Counted from the first letter of the stretch, positions 47,706 through 58,582 are shown. The stretch: 64,000 nucleotides of DNA from Chromatiales bacterium (GCA_027076325.1 JALTJZ010000045.1:1-64000); one strand, 5' to 3'. Numbers and translations are program-made. Notes: generated by a model not told the origin, from the letters alone.

Positions 47706-48083
47706 TTAATATAAAATTTTATTGATACTCAGTTCAATTTCCTGAACATTAAGGCCACCTGGCTGAAGTTCAATATAACCTGAAGCCAGACCTAAAGAAA
47801 CAAGCCAACCTTTTAATTCGGAAGCCCATAGTATTCCTACCTCGCCACCAGGATAACGTATACGCAGTGCATAACCTTTTTTATCCAACAAACTATTCAC
47901 TACTTTATGAACAGCTGGCATTGCTAAAACGGACTCTGCTGTTCTTGGTACAGACCATTGCTGCTGTGTTAGAGCAAAATAAACCGGCTTGTCTTTTGTT
48001 GCAGCCAGGGTTAGTCCAACGGGAGACAAACAAAACAACAATACTAACACTCTGATTTCTATTATATTTTTATGTATCATCAT
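47706..48083 (-). CDS. Unknown small exported protein overlapping yhdP
   Basis: I do not recognise this family. From the ATG at 48083 (or 48080) it is about 125 residues with a hydrophobic leader ending GLTLAA, then a soluble domain with an LLDKKGYALRIRYPGGEVG segment. That layout suggests a secreted or periplasmic protein. The start overlaps the end of yhdP by 11-14 bases, so it is translationally coupled to it. It may be a partner of YhdP or of the nitrilase downstream; nothing in the sequence decides. Confidence 0.7.
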   Translation of the reverse strand: MMIHKNIIEIRVLVLLFCLSPVGLTLAATKDKPVYFALTQQQWSVPRTAESVLAMPAVHKVVNSLLDKKGYALRIRYPGGEVGILWASELKGWLVSLGLASGYIELQPGGLNVQEIELSINKILY

Positions 48084-51000
48084 GTTCTTCTTCGGCTTCT
48101 GGATTATTTTTAGCGGGCTTCTCTTCATTTTTATCAATTCTATTTATTACTGGTTTATCCCAGCTACCTGTTAAATGATAAATACGTTTTGAAGATTCAT
48201 CGATATCTGCACCAAATAATTTTTTAAAGAAATAAACAATAGCACCTACCTGTGGCCCAAAAATAGCACCACTTGTTAGGGGAAGTGTACCACTTACATT
48301 TGGTACAACCGTTACATAATAGTCAAAATCTCGCGCCACAATACCTGTACGACCTGTTACAAGAACATAAGCAGCCGGGCCAGCAATGCTGACATCATCC
48401 GAAAAAGCACTACCATCACGAATATTATAGTTACCTACTATCCGGTCAAAATTAAAACCACTTTTAAATGCATCACCACTAAAAATCATTCCCGGCAAAG
48501 ACTCAATACTTAACAAACCCAGCATTCGCCCTGCGCCAGGGTCTACTTTTGTAAATACACCATTGGTGATGTCCATGGTAACGATACCATTTAATGTTCC
48601 CCAGTCAAAATCACCAAAGCCCCCTCTCCAGTTGAAATCACCAGAAAATTTTGCCTTACCATTTTCAATAATCGAATTAAAGCCCAAACTATTTAATAAA
48701 TCTCCATAATTTTCTGATGCCAGCGTCATCGTTACCTCGGTGGATTGCTTACCTGGTCGATAGTACCAGTAAGCCTTACCTTCAACGTCAACATGTGGAG
48801 AGGTAATAGTAAATTTATCCAGGCTTAAACCATTCTTTTTACGACTCGTCTTAAAATAAGCTTTACCATACTGAAAGGTTTCATATTCCAGCTGCTCGAT
48901 TTCACCTTCAAATACAGGTAATTTACGCGGATCAGAAGACTTGCCTGATTGTTGACTTTTAGCTTTTACCAAATGCAAAATATCCATATCAACTTTGACA
49001 GGAATACCAAGGAAACTTTTTTTATCTTTCTTGATGGTAGGTTCAAGTGCATCCAGCCAGTCACCAATAGAAAAACCCCATAAGCTTCCGGTTAATAATA
49101 ATATTTCTTCATCAGGAATTTTTGCCGTTTTTGTTTTAAACCGGAATTCACCTCGACGCAGCCGTGCACTGGAATCAGCTAAATCAATATCCATCGCATA
49201 AGACATTGCCTCACCATAAACAAGATGTAATAAAATACTGTTTTTTGAAACATTCTCAACTGTAATATAAGTTGGTATGATTTCTTTTGCAGACTTATTC
49301 ATTGGTATTGGCAAATTAATAGCAACATTCGACATATTCGTTGTTAGCTGCAAAACCGGATTTTTTACAACACCATCCTGTTTATGTTTTAATGTGAAAA
49401 CACCTTGCCAATCTGTACGCCCTGTCACTTTGTCATAGCCGGGTATTTCCAGGCGCTGCATTGTTTTACTCACATCAACATTACCCTGCATAACAAAACG
49501 AATAGGATGTCCGCCATACTCCTGCCGTGTAAAGATATCAATAACCGACTTCCCCCCCATAATATTAGCTTTAATACCAGACGCTGTTGCAGAGTTCTGC
49601 GTGAACTCAACTTCACCTCTTATATTTTTTGCATAAAGTTTTTTATTGGTTCCAACAATATTCACTCCCAGTAGAAAAGCCTTTGCTTTAACATTAAGCG
49701 GTGATATTTTTTCAACTTCATCTGACAGGGGAATATCCAGTACCACATCAATGTTGGTTTTTCCAGAAAAATCATAACTATCAACAAAATCACGCAGATC
49801 TTCCATAAACGTAGTTGAAGAATATTGCGCAATATCATCCAGATTACTTTTTATCTGAGCCGTGGTTTTAAGTAATGGCTGCAAATAATTATCTATACGT
49901 ACTTTAAAATTATCAGCAGAACTGTTCAATAATTCAATATGCTTAACGTCAACTTCAATCCCCCGACCGGTAAAGACAGCCTCTGCATCTCCCTTGCGTA
50001 AATGCGGCCAACCTGATTTATAATTTATTTGCAGGTCTCTGGCTGTGAAATAGCCTTTAAAAACCCCCTGATGATCGTTATAGGGAAACTCATCCATTCT
50101 GCCATGTAAAATAATTTTTCCATTCTCTATATCACCGGTAATAAAAGCAGATTTCATCCATTCTTTAAAATCACCCCTCATAATGGCTCTGGGTAAATAT
50201 TTATATACAGCGCTCGCTTTACCCCGTTCAATTTTTGACTGTAAGTCAATATAAGGTGACACATCATTATCAGGAATATTAAGATTAAAGCTTATTTCAG
50301 CTTCAACATCCGTGTTACTAACCTTAATTTCGTTGCTAGAAAAAACCCAACTGGCTTTATCTCTAAACCATTCTATGGTGCCGGTCAGGTTATCAAAGCT
50401 AACAGGCTTTAATAAAATGTCCGTATAGGACAACTCGGCATTCTCTGTTTTAATATTCAGCATTCCTGATTCTTTATTAGTAAAGAACTCACCTGACACA
50501 CCTCGAAGACCGGGTATATTTTCAATGCTATTAAGAGAAAAGTTATCGACTTTAGCTGAAACAAAATATTCTTTTACATCATTGCCCTGAGAGATTAATT
50601 TAGACTTAATATTCTTCACTTCACCGGAAGGTGCTGCGTTATGCAGATATTTAAATACAACATCATCGATATACCCACTTTTTAGTAATAAATCGCGAAT
50701 ATCCTCAACCCGGAAATACTTAATATTTGTTTCAATTGTTTCTATTTTTGTTTCTGCAACATATTGACGTGCAATTTTAACTTCCGTTTCGGGCCATACC
50801 CCTTTGTCTGAAATAAATTTTAATTTTCCAATGGATAAATCCCAGTTATCAAAATCCTTATTCCAGTTGATCAAGCCACCCAGTAATTTCACTTTTGCAC
50901 TGGCATTGGTTTTTAAACGTTTTAAAACAACATCATGGGCAGTAACATCGGCTGAGATATTGCTCAACTCACCAGCAACCCATTCCCCCCATAATTCAAA

Positions 51001-51798
51001 GTCCATTTGCCCCTGCTCCACCATAACGTCCATAATAACGGGTTTAAAACCCCATTCGTTGGCATTAATATTTTTTCCCTTCGCATAAAACTTTCCAACC
51101 CACTTAATCGGATCCAGCATGTCACCATAAACATCTAAAGCCAACTCCAATTTTTTTGCTGTGCTTTTATTCTGTTGTAATAAAATAAATTCGCCATTAA
51201 ATTGATGCCGATTACGGTTATTTTTAAGTTTAAGGGTTACATTTCGAAAATGCGTAGGCTTGGTAAGACTTTTTTTGTCATGCCAGACAATACTGCTATT
51301 TTGGATAACCAGACTGCTACGGTTAAAAAGCCATTCAGATAATTCATTGTTACTAGATAACTCCTGCTCAGAAAAGGCACCACCAATATCAGCCACATCC
51401 ACATCCTGCACCAGGATCTTGCCATCTTTCTTCCTTGTTATCGCAAGTTCAACACCATCGATTGTATAAATACTGGGAATAACTTTAGCTTCTTTTATTG
51501 AACGAAATAATGAAAAACCAATTTTTATTTTTGATATTTCCAGTATTTCCCGGTCATTCTTTTTGCTCATCAACTTTACATCATGAAAAACAATAACCGG
51601 TGTAACCCCTGACATAAAGGCATCCAGATCACCAATTTTTACTGGCCGTTCAATTACTTTTGCAAGTTGCTGCTCAACATAAGAACGATAACTATGTACG
51701 TCAGGTAGAAACACCCGTGCAGCTGAAAGCCCTATTGCAAGTAGTATTATCATTGCAATAATGATATAAAGTATAAAATTTCTAATTCTATTTAACAT
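48070..51798 (-). CDS. yhdP: YhdP-family AsmA-like envelope protein
   Basis: YhdP is one of the large AsmA-like proteins thought to form a bridge for phospholipid transport to the outer membrane. The 1242-residue protein has a single N-terminal membrane anchor (residues 8-29), then a long beta-rich repetitive region and the conserved C-terminal domain with GAGRMLGLLSIESLPG and NVSGTLPLTSGAIFGPQVGA. Length matches the family (about 1250). It sits after rng and maf as in enterics, but tldD does not follow. Confidence 0.95.
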   Translation of the reverse strand: MLNRIRNFILYIIIAMIILLAIGLSAARVFLPDVHSYRSYVEQQLAKVIERPVKIGDLDAFMSGVTPVIVFHDVKLMSKKNDREILEISKIKIGFSLFRSIKEAKVIPSIYTIDGVELAITRKKDGKILVQDVDVADIGGAFSEQELSSNNELSEWLFNRSSLVIQNSSIVWHDKKSLTKPTHFRNVTLKLKNNRNRHQFNGEFILLQQNKSTAKKLELALDVYGDMLDPIKWVGKFYAKGKNINANEWGFKPVIMDVMVEQGQMDFELWGEWVAGELSNISADVTAHDVVLKRLKTNASAKVKLLGGLINWNKDFDNWDLSIGKLKFISDKGVWPETEVKIARQYVAETKIETIETNIKYFRVEDIRDLLLKSGYIDDVVFKYLHNAAPSGEVKNIKSKLISQGNDVKEYFVSAKVDNFSLNSIENIPGLRGVSGEFFTNKESGMLNIKTENAELSYTDILLKPVSFDNLTGTIEWFRDKASWVFSSNEIKVSNTDVEAEISFNLNIPDNDVSPYIDLQSKIERGKASAVYKYLPRAIMRGDFKEWMKSAFITGDIENGKIILHGRMDEFPYNDHQGVFKGYFTARDLQINYKSGWPHLRKGDAEAVFTGRGIEVDVKHIELLNSSADNFKVRIDNYLQPLLKTTAQIKSNLDDIAQYSSTTFMEDLRDFVDSYDFSGKTNIDVVLDIPLSDEVEKISPLNVKAKAFLLGVNIVGTNKKLYAKNIRGEVEFTQNSATASGIKANIMGGKSVIDIFTRQEYGGHPIRFVMQGNVDVSKTMQRLEIPGYDKVTGRTDWQGVFTLKHKQDGVVKNPVLQLTTNMSNVAINLPIPMNKSAKEIIPTYITVENVSKNSILLHLVYGEAMSYAMDIDLADSSARLRRGEFRFKTKTAKIPDEEILLLTGSLWGFSIGDWLDALEPTIKKDKKSFLGIPVKVDMDILHLVKAKSQQSGKSSDPRKLPVFEGEIEQLEYETFQYGKAYFKTSRKKNGLSLDKFTITSPHVDVEGKAYWYYRPGKQSTEVTMTLASENYGDLLNSLGFNSIIENGKAKFSGDFNWRGGFGDFDWGTLNGIVTMDITNGVFTKVDPGAGRMLGLLSIESLPGMIFSGDAFKSGFNFDRIVGNYNIRDGSAFSDDVSIAGPAAYVLVTGRTGIVARDFDYYVTVVPNVSGTLPLTSGAIFGPQVGAIVYFFKKLFGADIDESSKRIYHLTGSWDKPVINRIDKNEEKPAKNNPEAEEEHDDT

Positions 51799-51850
51799 TA
51801 AATTTTAATGGCAGATACCACTATAATGAAGAAACCTAACCATACTGAAA

Positions 51851-53350
51851 TCACATTGGTACAACATCAAATTGCTCTTGTGCATATTCTGTCTCAACCT
51901 GAAAGCGAATTGACTTACCAATAAATTCTTCCAGCTCGGCAACCCCACTGGACTCATCATCCAGTAAATTATCAACAACCGCTTCGGCTGCCAGAACCAG
52001 GTAGTTCTCTGCGTCAAACTGACGAGACTCTCGTAAAATCTCACGAAATATTTCATAGCTAACCGTTTCAACAGTCATGATTGAACCACGACCCTGACAT
52101 GTTGGGCAGACTTCGCATAAAATATGCTCCAGGCTTTCACGGGTTCGTTTGCGTGTCATTTGCACCAACCCTAAAGATGACACCTCACTGATATTGGTAC
52201 GTTCCGGATCTTTCAGCAACATTTTTTCAAGACCACGCAAAACCTGCCGCTTGTGTTCTTCATCTACCATATCAATAAAGTCGATAATGATAATGCCACC
52301 TAAATTTCTAAGCCGAACCTGGCGGCAAATAGCCTGTGTTGCTTCCAGATTTGTTTTAAAAATTGTTTCTTCAAGATTTCGATGACCAACAAAAGCGCCG
52401 GTATTCACATCAATGGTTGTCATTGCTTCGGTTTGGTCAATAATTAAATAGCCACCGGACTTCAACTGCACTTTAGGTTCAAGTGACTTGCGTATCTCAT
52501 CGTCCACACCGTATAAATCAAAAATAGGACGTTCACCCGGGTAATATTCAATACAGTTAGCAACTTCTGGAATAAATTTTTTTGAAAATTTTTCAACTCG
52601 CTTGAAAGTTTCACGTGAGTCAATACGGATTTTCTGTATATCGGTGCCGCCCAGATCACGCATTGTTCGCATCACTAAAGGCAAATCTTCGTGTAACAGG
52701 TTAACGACTTTTTTAGATGAGGTTTGAGTCGATTTGGCTTTGACCGCGGCCCATAATTTCTCAAGAAAAACAACATCCTTGCAAATATCTTCTTCACTCA
52801 CACCCTCGGCAACAGTGCGAACAATGTAGCCATTTTTATACTCAGAGTGTTCGGTGTTATGTTTGACAATAATGTCTTTTAAACGCTGACGCTCTTCTTC
52901 CGAGTCTATTTTTTGTGATATACCAATATGATCCGTATTTGAAATCAGCACCAGATAGCGGGATGGAATTGAAATACTGGTTGTTAGTCGAGCACCTTTG
53001 GTGCCAATGGGATCCTTCACAACCTGAACAATCAGCTGTTGCCCTTCTGTCAGTAAATCACCAATATCAGCAATACCTTCGGCTTGCTTTTCATCTCCAT
53101 TATTTTTAATCAGTCGCTGATAGTTATCTGCAATATCAGAAGCATGTAAAAAAGCCGTTCGCTCCAGGCCAATGTCGATAAAAGCCGCCTGCATGCCGGG
53201 TAAAACCCTTGAAACTTTGCCACTGTAAATATTGCCGACTAAACCACGCCGTCGTGCACGCTCAATATGTACTTCCTGTAACATACCGTTTTCAACGTAA
53301 GCTATCCGTGTTTCCTGTGGCGTCACGTTAATTAATAATTCTTCACTCAT
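51851..53350 (-). CDS. rng: Ribonuclease G
   Basis: RNase G matures the 5' end of 16S rRNA and cleaves some mRNAs. The 499-residue protein has an S1 domain (about 35-125), the RNase E/G catalytic region with the TTIDVNTGAFVG and IIIIDFIDM aspartates and the zinc-link CPTCQGRG, and no RNase E-type scaffold tail. It is between maf (26 bases) and yhdP (52 bases). Confidence 0.96.
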   Translation of the reverse strand: MSEELLINVTPQETRIAYVENGMLQEVHIERARRRGLVGNIYSGKVSRVLPGMQAAFIDIGLERTAFLHASDIADNYQRLIKNNGDEKQAEGIADIGDLLTEGQQLIVQVVKDPIGTKGARLTTSISIPSRYLVLISNTDHIGISQKIDSEEERQRLKDIIVKHNTEHSEYKNGYIVRTVAEGVSEEDICKDVVFLEKLWAAVKAKSTQTSSKKVVNLLHEDLPLVMRTMRDLGGTDIQKIRIDSRETFKRVEKFSKKFIPEVANCIEYYPGERPIFDLYGVDDEIRKSLEPKVQLKSGGYLIIDQTEAMTTIDVNTGAFVGHRNLEETIFKTNLEATQAICRQVRLRNLGGIIIIDFIDMVDEEHKRQVLRGLEKMLLKDPERTNISEVSSLGLVQMTRKRTRESLEHILCEVCPTCQGRGSIMTVETVSYEIFREILRESRQFDAENYLVLAAEAVVDNLLDDESSGVAELEEFIGKSIRFQVETEYAQEQFDVVPM

Positions 53351-53376
53351 TTAGACCGCTTCTTTTATATTTTTTA

Positions 53377-54021
53377 TCATGCCGATAAAACATCGACACC
53401 TGATTGTGCTAACAAACGGGCCGTTTCAAATAAAGGTAAGCCCATTACCCCTGAGTAACTGCCCTGTAAATTTTCTATCAATATCGCGCCCAGCCCCTGC
53501 ACGGCATAACTTCCCGCTTTATCCACGCCTTCACCTGTGGCGATATAGCGTTTGATTTCCTGCGGGCTTAAGCGTTTAAATGTTACTAACGTACGTGAAG
53601 TTGCGGCTAAAATACATGAACCATAAACGGCAACCCCAGTATAGACTTCATGGGTTGTTGCCGAAAGCTGGCTGAGTATCGCTTCTGCATGCTCTGTCGA
53701 TTCAGGTTTGCCCAATATTTGATCATCACAGACCACGGCTGTATCCGCCCCTATCACTAACCCTATTGTGGCGCGTTTTTTTGTTGATTGCCAATTACTT
53801 AACCCTGTTTTGTTTGCTTCTAAGCCCTTTTTTTCGAGCAGCGCAACCCCCGCCTGCACTTTTTCAATTGCAACACGCTGCACATAATCTGGTGGAGATT
53901 CACCGGGTTGTTGTTCCTCTGGAACGAAAACATCGAGTACATCAAATCGGACACCGATTTGTGTCAATAATTCACGGCGGCGTGGTGATTGTGAAGCAAG
54001 ATAAACCGGAGGCTGTGTCAT
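53377..54021 (-). CDS. maf: Maf-family nucleotide pyrophosphatase
   Basis: Maf proteins hydrolyse non-canonical or m5U/dTTP-type nucleoside triphosphates. The 214-residue protein has the start LASQSPRRRELL and the GADTAVVCDDQILGKP motif. The position beside rng matches YhdE, the dTTP/UTP pyrophosphatase branch. A stretch near residues 65-80 (Lys-rich) is longer than in E. coli. Confidence 0.93.
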   Translation of the reverse strand: MTQPPVYLASQSPRRRELLTQIGVRFDVLDVFVPEEQQPGESPPDYVQRVAIEKVQAGVALLEKKGLEANKTGLSNWQSTKKRATIGLVIGADTAVVCDDQILGKPESTEHAEAILSQLSATTHEVYTGVAVYGSCILAATSRTLVTFKRLSPQEIKRYIATGEGVDKAGSYAVQGLGAILIENLQGSYSGVMGLPLFETARLLAQSGVDVLSA

Positions 54022-54031
54022 CCAGTAACCA

Positions 54032-54499
54032 CTATTTATGATAAGGATGATTTTTGATAATCATCAAAGCACGATAAAGCTGTTCCGCAAGGACAATGCG
54101 AACCAAAGGATGCGGCAAGGTTAAACTGGATAGAGACCATTTTTCCTGTGCTTTATCCAGACAGGCCTGAGTCATACCATCAGGGCCACCAATAAGTAAA
54201 GCAACATCTTTACCCGATTGCATCCAGTCCTGCATTTTCTCTGACAAAACCTCCGTCGACCAGTTTCGACCCGTCACGTCCAGCGCTATAACCTCTGCCT
54301 TAGCTGGAATTGCAGCAAGTATACTTTTTTCTTCCTGCTGCATTGCCTGCTTAATATTTTTAGACTTTGCGCGTTGGCCTAAAGGTAATTCAATAAATTT
54401 AACCTGACACTCTTTCGGCATACGGCGCAAATATTCATCAACACCTTGAGTCACCCAGTTGGGCATTTTGGTTCCAACGGCAAGAATATGAATATTCAT
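54032..54499 (-). CDS. rlmH: 23S rRNA (pseudouridine1915-N3)-methyltransferase RlmH
   Basis: RlmH is a SPOUT methyltransferase that modifies pseudouridine 1915 in helix 69 of assembled 70S ribosomes. The 155-residue protein has the SAM-binding knot LLIGGPDG and the C-terminal PHPLVRIVLAEQLYRA. It is 130 bases from rsfS, in the order known from enterics, and 10 bases before maf. Confidence 0.96.
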   Translation of the reverse strand: MNIHILAVGTKMPNWVTQGVDEYLRRMPKECQVKFIELPLGQRAKSKNIKQAMQQEEKSILAAIPAKAEVIALDVTGRNWSTEVLSEKMQDWMQSGKDVALLIGGPDGMTQACLDKAQEKWSLSSLTLPHPLVRIVLAEQLYRALMIIKNHPYHK

Positions 54500-54629
54500 G
54501 CTCTAATCACAACCAACGCGAAGCACACAACAAAAACTCAAAACTGTATTGGAATTTATCAGGCACAAATTTAAAGATGTTATGTTCTTTGCATCCGCTA
54601 TGGTTAATTAAAATCATTTAACTACAGAC

Positions 54630-54974
54630 TTATTCAGAAACAGCCTCAGGGCTATCTGCATCCCAAAGCTTTTCCAGATTATAAAAATCACGTACATCCG
54701 GAGTCATAATATGCACCACAACGTCACCCAAATCGATCAAAATCCAGTCAGCCGCTTGCTCACCTTCAACACCAATCGGCCGTACACCCTTTTCTTTTGT
54801 TACTTTTAAGACATTATTTGATAATGATTTAACCTGCCGGGTAGTGTTGCCAGTTGCGATAACCATGATATCGGTTACACTGGAACGCCCGGTAACATCA
54901 AGGACTCGAACATCAATCGCTTTAATGCCTTCCAGTGCATCAACGGTTAAATCACATAGTTCTTTACTGTTCAT
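54630..54974 (-). CDS. rsfS: Ribosome silencing factor RsfS
   Basis: RsfS binds uL14 on the large subunit and blocks subunit joining during starvation. The 114-residue protein has the VLDVTGRSSVTDIMVIATG segment and the conserved GEQAADWILIDLGDVVVHIM core. It starts 8 bases after nadD. The following 130-base gap to rlmH shows no gene. Confidence 0.96.
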   Translation of the reverse strand: MNSKELCDLTVDALEGIKAIDVRVLDVTGRSSVTDIMVIATGNTTRQVKSLSNNVLKVTKEKGVRPIGVEGEQAADWILIDLGDVVVHIMTPDVRDFYNLEKLWDADSPEAVSE

Positions 54975-54982
54975 ATTTAAAA

Positions 54983-55621
54983 CTAACCTGCATATATTTT
55001 TTGCTGTTGAATAACATTATTCACTGCCGGTGGAACAAATTCTTCAATGGATTGTTTGTTTTTTATTCTTTGGCGTATATCCGTTGCAGAAATATCAATT
55101 TGTGTCACGGGCATAAAGAAAATAGCACCTTGCTGCTGCCCAGCAAAGGCTTTAATGGAATCAATCTGCCGTTGTTTAACTTCACTGCATAAATCAGCCG
55201 GCAACTGCGCTAAATTTAATTCAAACCCTGGTCGATAAGTTACTACACAATTTGCCAATGAAAAAATCCGCTGCCATTGATACCACTGATTTAAGCCAAA
55301 AAAAGCATCCATACCAATAATTAAACAAAAAACTTTTCCACTTAAATCATACTGAAGGCTTTGCAAGGTATCCACCATATAAGAAACACCTTGACGATTT
55401 AGCTCACGTTCATCAATGATACAATTCTCATACTCATCAATAGCGGCATGTAACATAGCAAGCCGCTGCGCTACTGTTGCAACCGGTGCAGCACGATGCG
55501 CAGGAACAGAACACGGTATAAAACGAAGTTCTTCCAGACCCAGGCTTTGTTTAACATCCAGTACCGGCTTGATATGTCCATAATGAACAGGATCAAACGT
55601 ACCACCAAAAATGCCTATCAT
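54983..55621 (-). CDS. nadD: Nicotinate-nucleotide adenylyltransferase
   Basis: NadD adenylates nicotinate mononucleotide in NAD synthesis. The 212-residue protein has the nucleotidyltransferase motif [11 protein letters not shown] (6-16) and the [11 protein letters not shown]-terminal motif. Its start overlaps proA by 4 bases. Confidence 0.96.
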   Translation of the reverse strand: MIGIFGGTFDPVHYGHIKPVLDVKQSLGLEELRFIPCSVPAHRAAPVATVAQRLAMLHAAIDEYENCIIDERELNRQGVSYMVDTLQSLQYDLSGKVFCLIIGMDAFFGLNQWYQWQRIFSLANCVVTYRPGFELNLAQLPADLCSEVKQRQIDSIKAFAGQQQGAIFFMPVTQIDISATDIRQRIKNKQSIEEFVPPAVNNVIQQQKIYAG

Positions 55622-56886
55622 TTTCGAATGTGGCCATCACCTAGCACGATGTATTTTTGCGATGTTAAACCTTCAAGCCCCACCGGACCACGCACATGAA
55701 TTTTATCAGTACTGATACCGATTTCTGCACCCAGACCATATTCAAAGCCATCGGCAAAACGAGTCGATGCATTCACCATAACCGAACTTGAATCCACTTC
55801 GGCCAGGAACCGCCGAGCATTGGTATAATCTTCGGTTACTATCGACTCGGTATGCCCGGAGCTATGCTGATGGCAATGTTCAATGGCTTCGTCCATTCCA
55901 TTCACGACTCGAATAGACAAAATCGGAGCAAGGTATTCTTCATCCCAGTCTGTCTCGGTTGCCGCAATTACACTTGAGATGATTTTTTGTGTTTTTTCAC
56001 AACCACGCAACTCGACACCTTCATCGCTGTACATTTTACAAAGTGTTGGCAGTATCGACTCGGCAATCGCCTCATCAACCAGTAAAGTTTCCATCGTGTT
56101 ACAGGTACCATAGCGTTGTGTTTTGGAATTAAAAGCCACCGCAAGGGCTTTGTCCATATCCGCTTTGCCGTCTATATACACATGACAAACACCGTGCAAG
56201 TGCTTAATAACCGGCACAGTCGCTTCCGCACTTACTCGTTCAATTAAACCTTTACCACCGCGAGGTACAATCACATCCACGTACTCAGGCATGGTAATCA
56301 ATTTACCAACCGCTTCACGATCTGTTGTTTCGATTACCTGAACACAGTCAACAGGCAAATCTGCTTCTTTTAAACCAGCCTGAATACATTGTGCAATTGC
56401 CTGATTTGAATGTGCCGCTTCCGAACCACCGCGCAAAATAGCGGCATTGCCTGATTTTAAACACAGTGCTGCGGCATCGGCCGTTACATTTGGACGCGAC
56501 TCATAAATTATACCAATCACACCTAAAGGCACGCGCATTTTACCCACTTGAATACCAGACTCGCGGTAGCTTAAATCGGTGACTTCACCAACCGGATCAG
56601 CCAGTGCAACAATTTGTCTAATACCTTCGGCCATCCCGCTAATACGTTCAGGATTTAATGCCAGGCGATCAAGCAACGCTTCATCCAGCCCATTCTTTTC
56701 ACCGGCTTCTAAGTCTTTTTTATTAGCAGCCAACAAGATCGCTTGTTGAGATTCAATCGCCATTGCTATCGCCAGTAAGGCTTTATTTTTGGCAGCACTG
56801 GGCGTACCCGCTAATTTGCGTGATGCCGCACGTGCCTGTTCACCAAGTTGTTGCATATATGTTTGAATATTCACTTTCGCATCCAT
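55618..56886 (-). CDS. proA: Gamma-glutamyl phosphate reductase
   Basis: ProA reduces gamma-glutamyl phosphate in proline synthesis. The 422-residue aldehyde-dehydrogenase-fold enzyme has the catalytic Cys262 in TCNTMET, the [14 protein letters not shown] segment and the [10 protein letters not shown] motif. No proB gene is in the window. Standing between holA and nadD, with overlap into nadD, differs from E. coli, where proBA are a pair. Confidence 0.97.
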   Translation of the reverse strand: MDAKVNIQTYMQQLGEQARAASRKLAGTPSAAKNKALLAIAMAIESQQAILLAANKKDLEAGEKNGLDEALLDRLALNPERISGMAEGIRQIVALADPVGEVTDLSYRESGIQVGKMRVPLGVIGIIYESRPNVTADAAALCLKSGNAAILRGGSEAAHSNQAIAQCIQAGLKEADLPVDCVQVIETTDREAVGKLITMPEYVDVIVPRGGKGLIERVSAEATVPVIKHLHGVCHVYIDGKADMDKALAVAFNSKTQRYGTCNTMETLLVDEAIAESILPTLCKMYSDEGVELRGCEKTQKIISSVIAATETDWDEEYLAPILSIRVVNGMDEAIEHCHQHSSGHTESIVTEDYTNARRFLAEVDSSSVMVNASTRFADGFEYGLGAEIGISTDKIHVRGPVGLEGLTSQKYIVLGDGHIRK

Positions 56887-56951
56887 TGGCTAAACCTGTC
56901 TAAAATGAAAATGAGGGAACGGCTTAAGTGCCTGTTAATAAGCACCGCCCA

Positions 56952-58004
56952 CTAAGTCAAGTACGAATAAGCTGCTTGCTTTGGCCTTTGTACAGGCATT
57001 AAGGGTTTTCCCGCTATTTTAAGTACCAATTGTATCAACTCGTGCCAGATATTTCCTGTTTTAAGGCCTTTATTCAACTTATCCAGCTCACTTAATTGCC
57101 ATAAAAATAACTGCCACTGGTGTGCTTTATGCCGGGATAAGGCTGATTTGACACAATTCTGGCGCTTTTGCCAGACATGAAAAGACCGTATAACCTGTTC
57201 CAGCGGTTGCTCACTTACTGCCAATGACATCGAAACCAGAGTTCGAATTTCGCGCGTAAAAGCCCAGACAATAATAACCGGATCCACACCTTCGCCCTGC
57301 AAACCGTCCAGCATTTTCACTGACTGACTTGCTTCACCATTTAAACAGCCATCAATCAACTGGAAAACATTATAGCGCGAGCTATCAGCAACCAGATCAC
57401 GCACCGCATCACTGTCTACCTCACCTTCACCGTTCAATAAAAATAATTTTTCCAGTGCCTGCTCAGCAGCCAGCAAATTCCCCTCCACCCGATCACATAA
57501 CAGTGCTAATGCATCGGGGGTTGGCTGCATCTTTAATGTCAACATTCGTTGCGTTACCCAACGAGGCAATTGCGCCTTGTCAATTGGCCAGATTTGTATA
57601 CACACACCTTTGGCATCAATCGCCTTAAACCATTTAGACTTGTGCTGCTGCTTTTCAAGTTTGCCACTTACTATTAATAACATCACATCATCGGGACATT
57701 CAGCCATAAAAGCAATGAGTGCTTTACTACCCTCAGCACCCGGTTTTGTTTGTAGCATGCGTAGTTCAATTAAACGCTTGTCACCAAACAGTGACATGCT
57801 TTGACTTTCCGCTAGCAATAAACCCCAATCAAATTTATTATCAACATCCAGCACAACCCGCTCGCTAAAACCATTATTTACCGCAGCCTGCCTAATTGCT
57901 TTTACAGCTTGTTCTTTTTGTAAAGGCTCATCACCCGTTACATAATAAACATTCATTAGCTTCTGCCCGAGATTACCGGATAGCTGTTGTAATGAAATAT
58001 TCAT
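56952..58004 (-). CDS. holA: DNA polymerase III delta subunit HolA
   Basis: HolA is the clamp-loader subunit that opens the beta sliding clamp. The 350-residue protein has the AAA+-like N-terminal fold, with YYVTGDEPLQKEQAV near residue 19 and the SMSLFGDKRLIELRM beta-binding segment. It overlaps lptE by 4 bases and is followed by proA after a 65-base gap. Confidence 0.95.
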   Translation of the reverse strand: MNISLQQLSGNLGQKLMNVYYVTGDEPLQKEQAVKAIRQAAVNNGFSERVVLDVDNKFDWGLLLAESQSMSLFGDKRLIELRMLQTKPGAEGSKALIAFMAECPDDVMLLIVSGKLEKQQHKSKWFKAIDAKGVCIQIWPIDKAQLPRWVTQRMLTLKMQPTPDALALLCDRVEGNLLAAEQALEKLFLLNGEGEVDSDAVRDLVADSSRYNVFQLIDGCLNGEASQSVKMLDGLQGEGVDPVIIVWAFTREIRTLVSMSLAVSEQPLEQVIRSFHVWQKRQNCVKSALSRHKAHQWQLFLWQLSELDKLNKGLKTGNIWHELIQLVLKIAGKPLMPVQRPKQAAYSYLT

Positions 58005-58582
58005 TTTTTATTAATCTCATTATTTTTAACGGGTATTTCAACTTGAGATGCATTACCCGAGGAAGACCCTGTACTCGAAAGTTGCCTGAGCTTAATCCCA
58101 ATACGCCGCATTGATTGACGCACAGCTAATGAAATCATCTGTGACCTGATTGTTAGCTCTTCATCACTCTTGGCAAGAGCCTGAGAGGGATCATAAATAT
58201 AATTACGGTTTAAATTAATTGGCCGCTCGGCAACCAGCCATTTCCCTTCTGGATTCTGTACCCGCATAGAAAAGACATACGTTAATTCATATTCATTGGC
58301 TGTCCCTGATGCATTAACAGATAAAACTCGGCGAGTAAATTTATTTTGCAACACGACAAAATGCACTGTATCCACATCGGCTGTGGTTAAAACTTTAGCA
58401 CCGGATGATTCCAGTTGTTGTTTAATCGCCAGGCCAACTTCACTGTATTGCGCCACACCATCAATTACCGCATATTTTATACTACTCGGCAGGTTACTGG
58501 CACCACGCAAACGAAACCCACAGGCCGAGAGTAAACTCAGCATAAGTATTAACAGTATTATTTGATTAAACAGCTTAGTCAT
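58001..58582 (-). CDS. lptE: LptE, outer-membrane LPS assembly lipoprotein
   Basis: LptE plugs the LptD barrel for LPS insertion. The 193-residue precursor has a lipoprotein signal (LLSACGFRLRGA, lipidated Cys near residue 21) and the short LptE domain. It overlaps leuS by one base and holA by four. It complements lptC/A/B found 21 kb away; lptD is not present. Confidence 0.92.
   Translation of the reverse strand: MTKLFNQIILLILMLSLLSACGFRLRGASNLPSSIKYAVIDGVAQYSEVGLAIKQQLESSGAKVLTTADVDTVHFVVLQNKFTRRVLSVNASGTANEYELTYVFSMRVQNPEGKWLVAERPINLNRNYIYDPSQALAKSDEELTIRSQMISLAVRQSMRRIGIKLRQLSSTGSSSGNASQVEIPVKNNEINKK

Noticed and set aside
49405-51469. Plus-strand frames inside yhdP
   Set aside because: These are shadows of a very long conserved minus-strand gene and have no ribosome sites or family resemblance.
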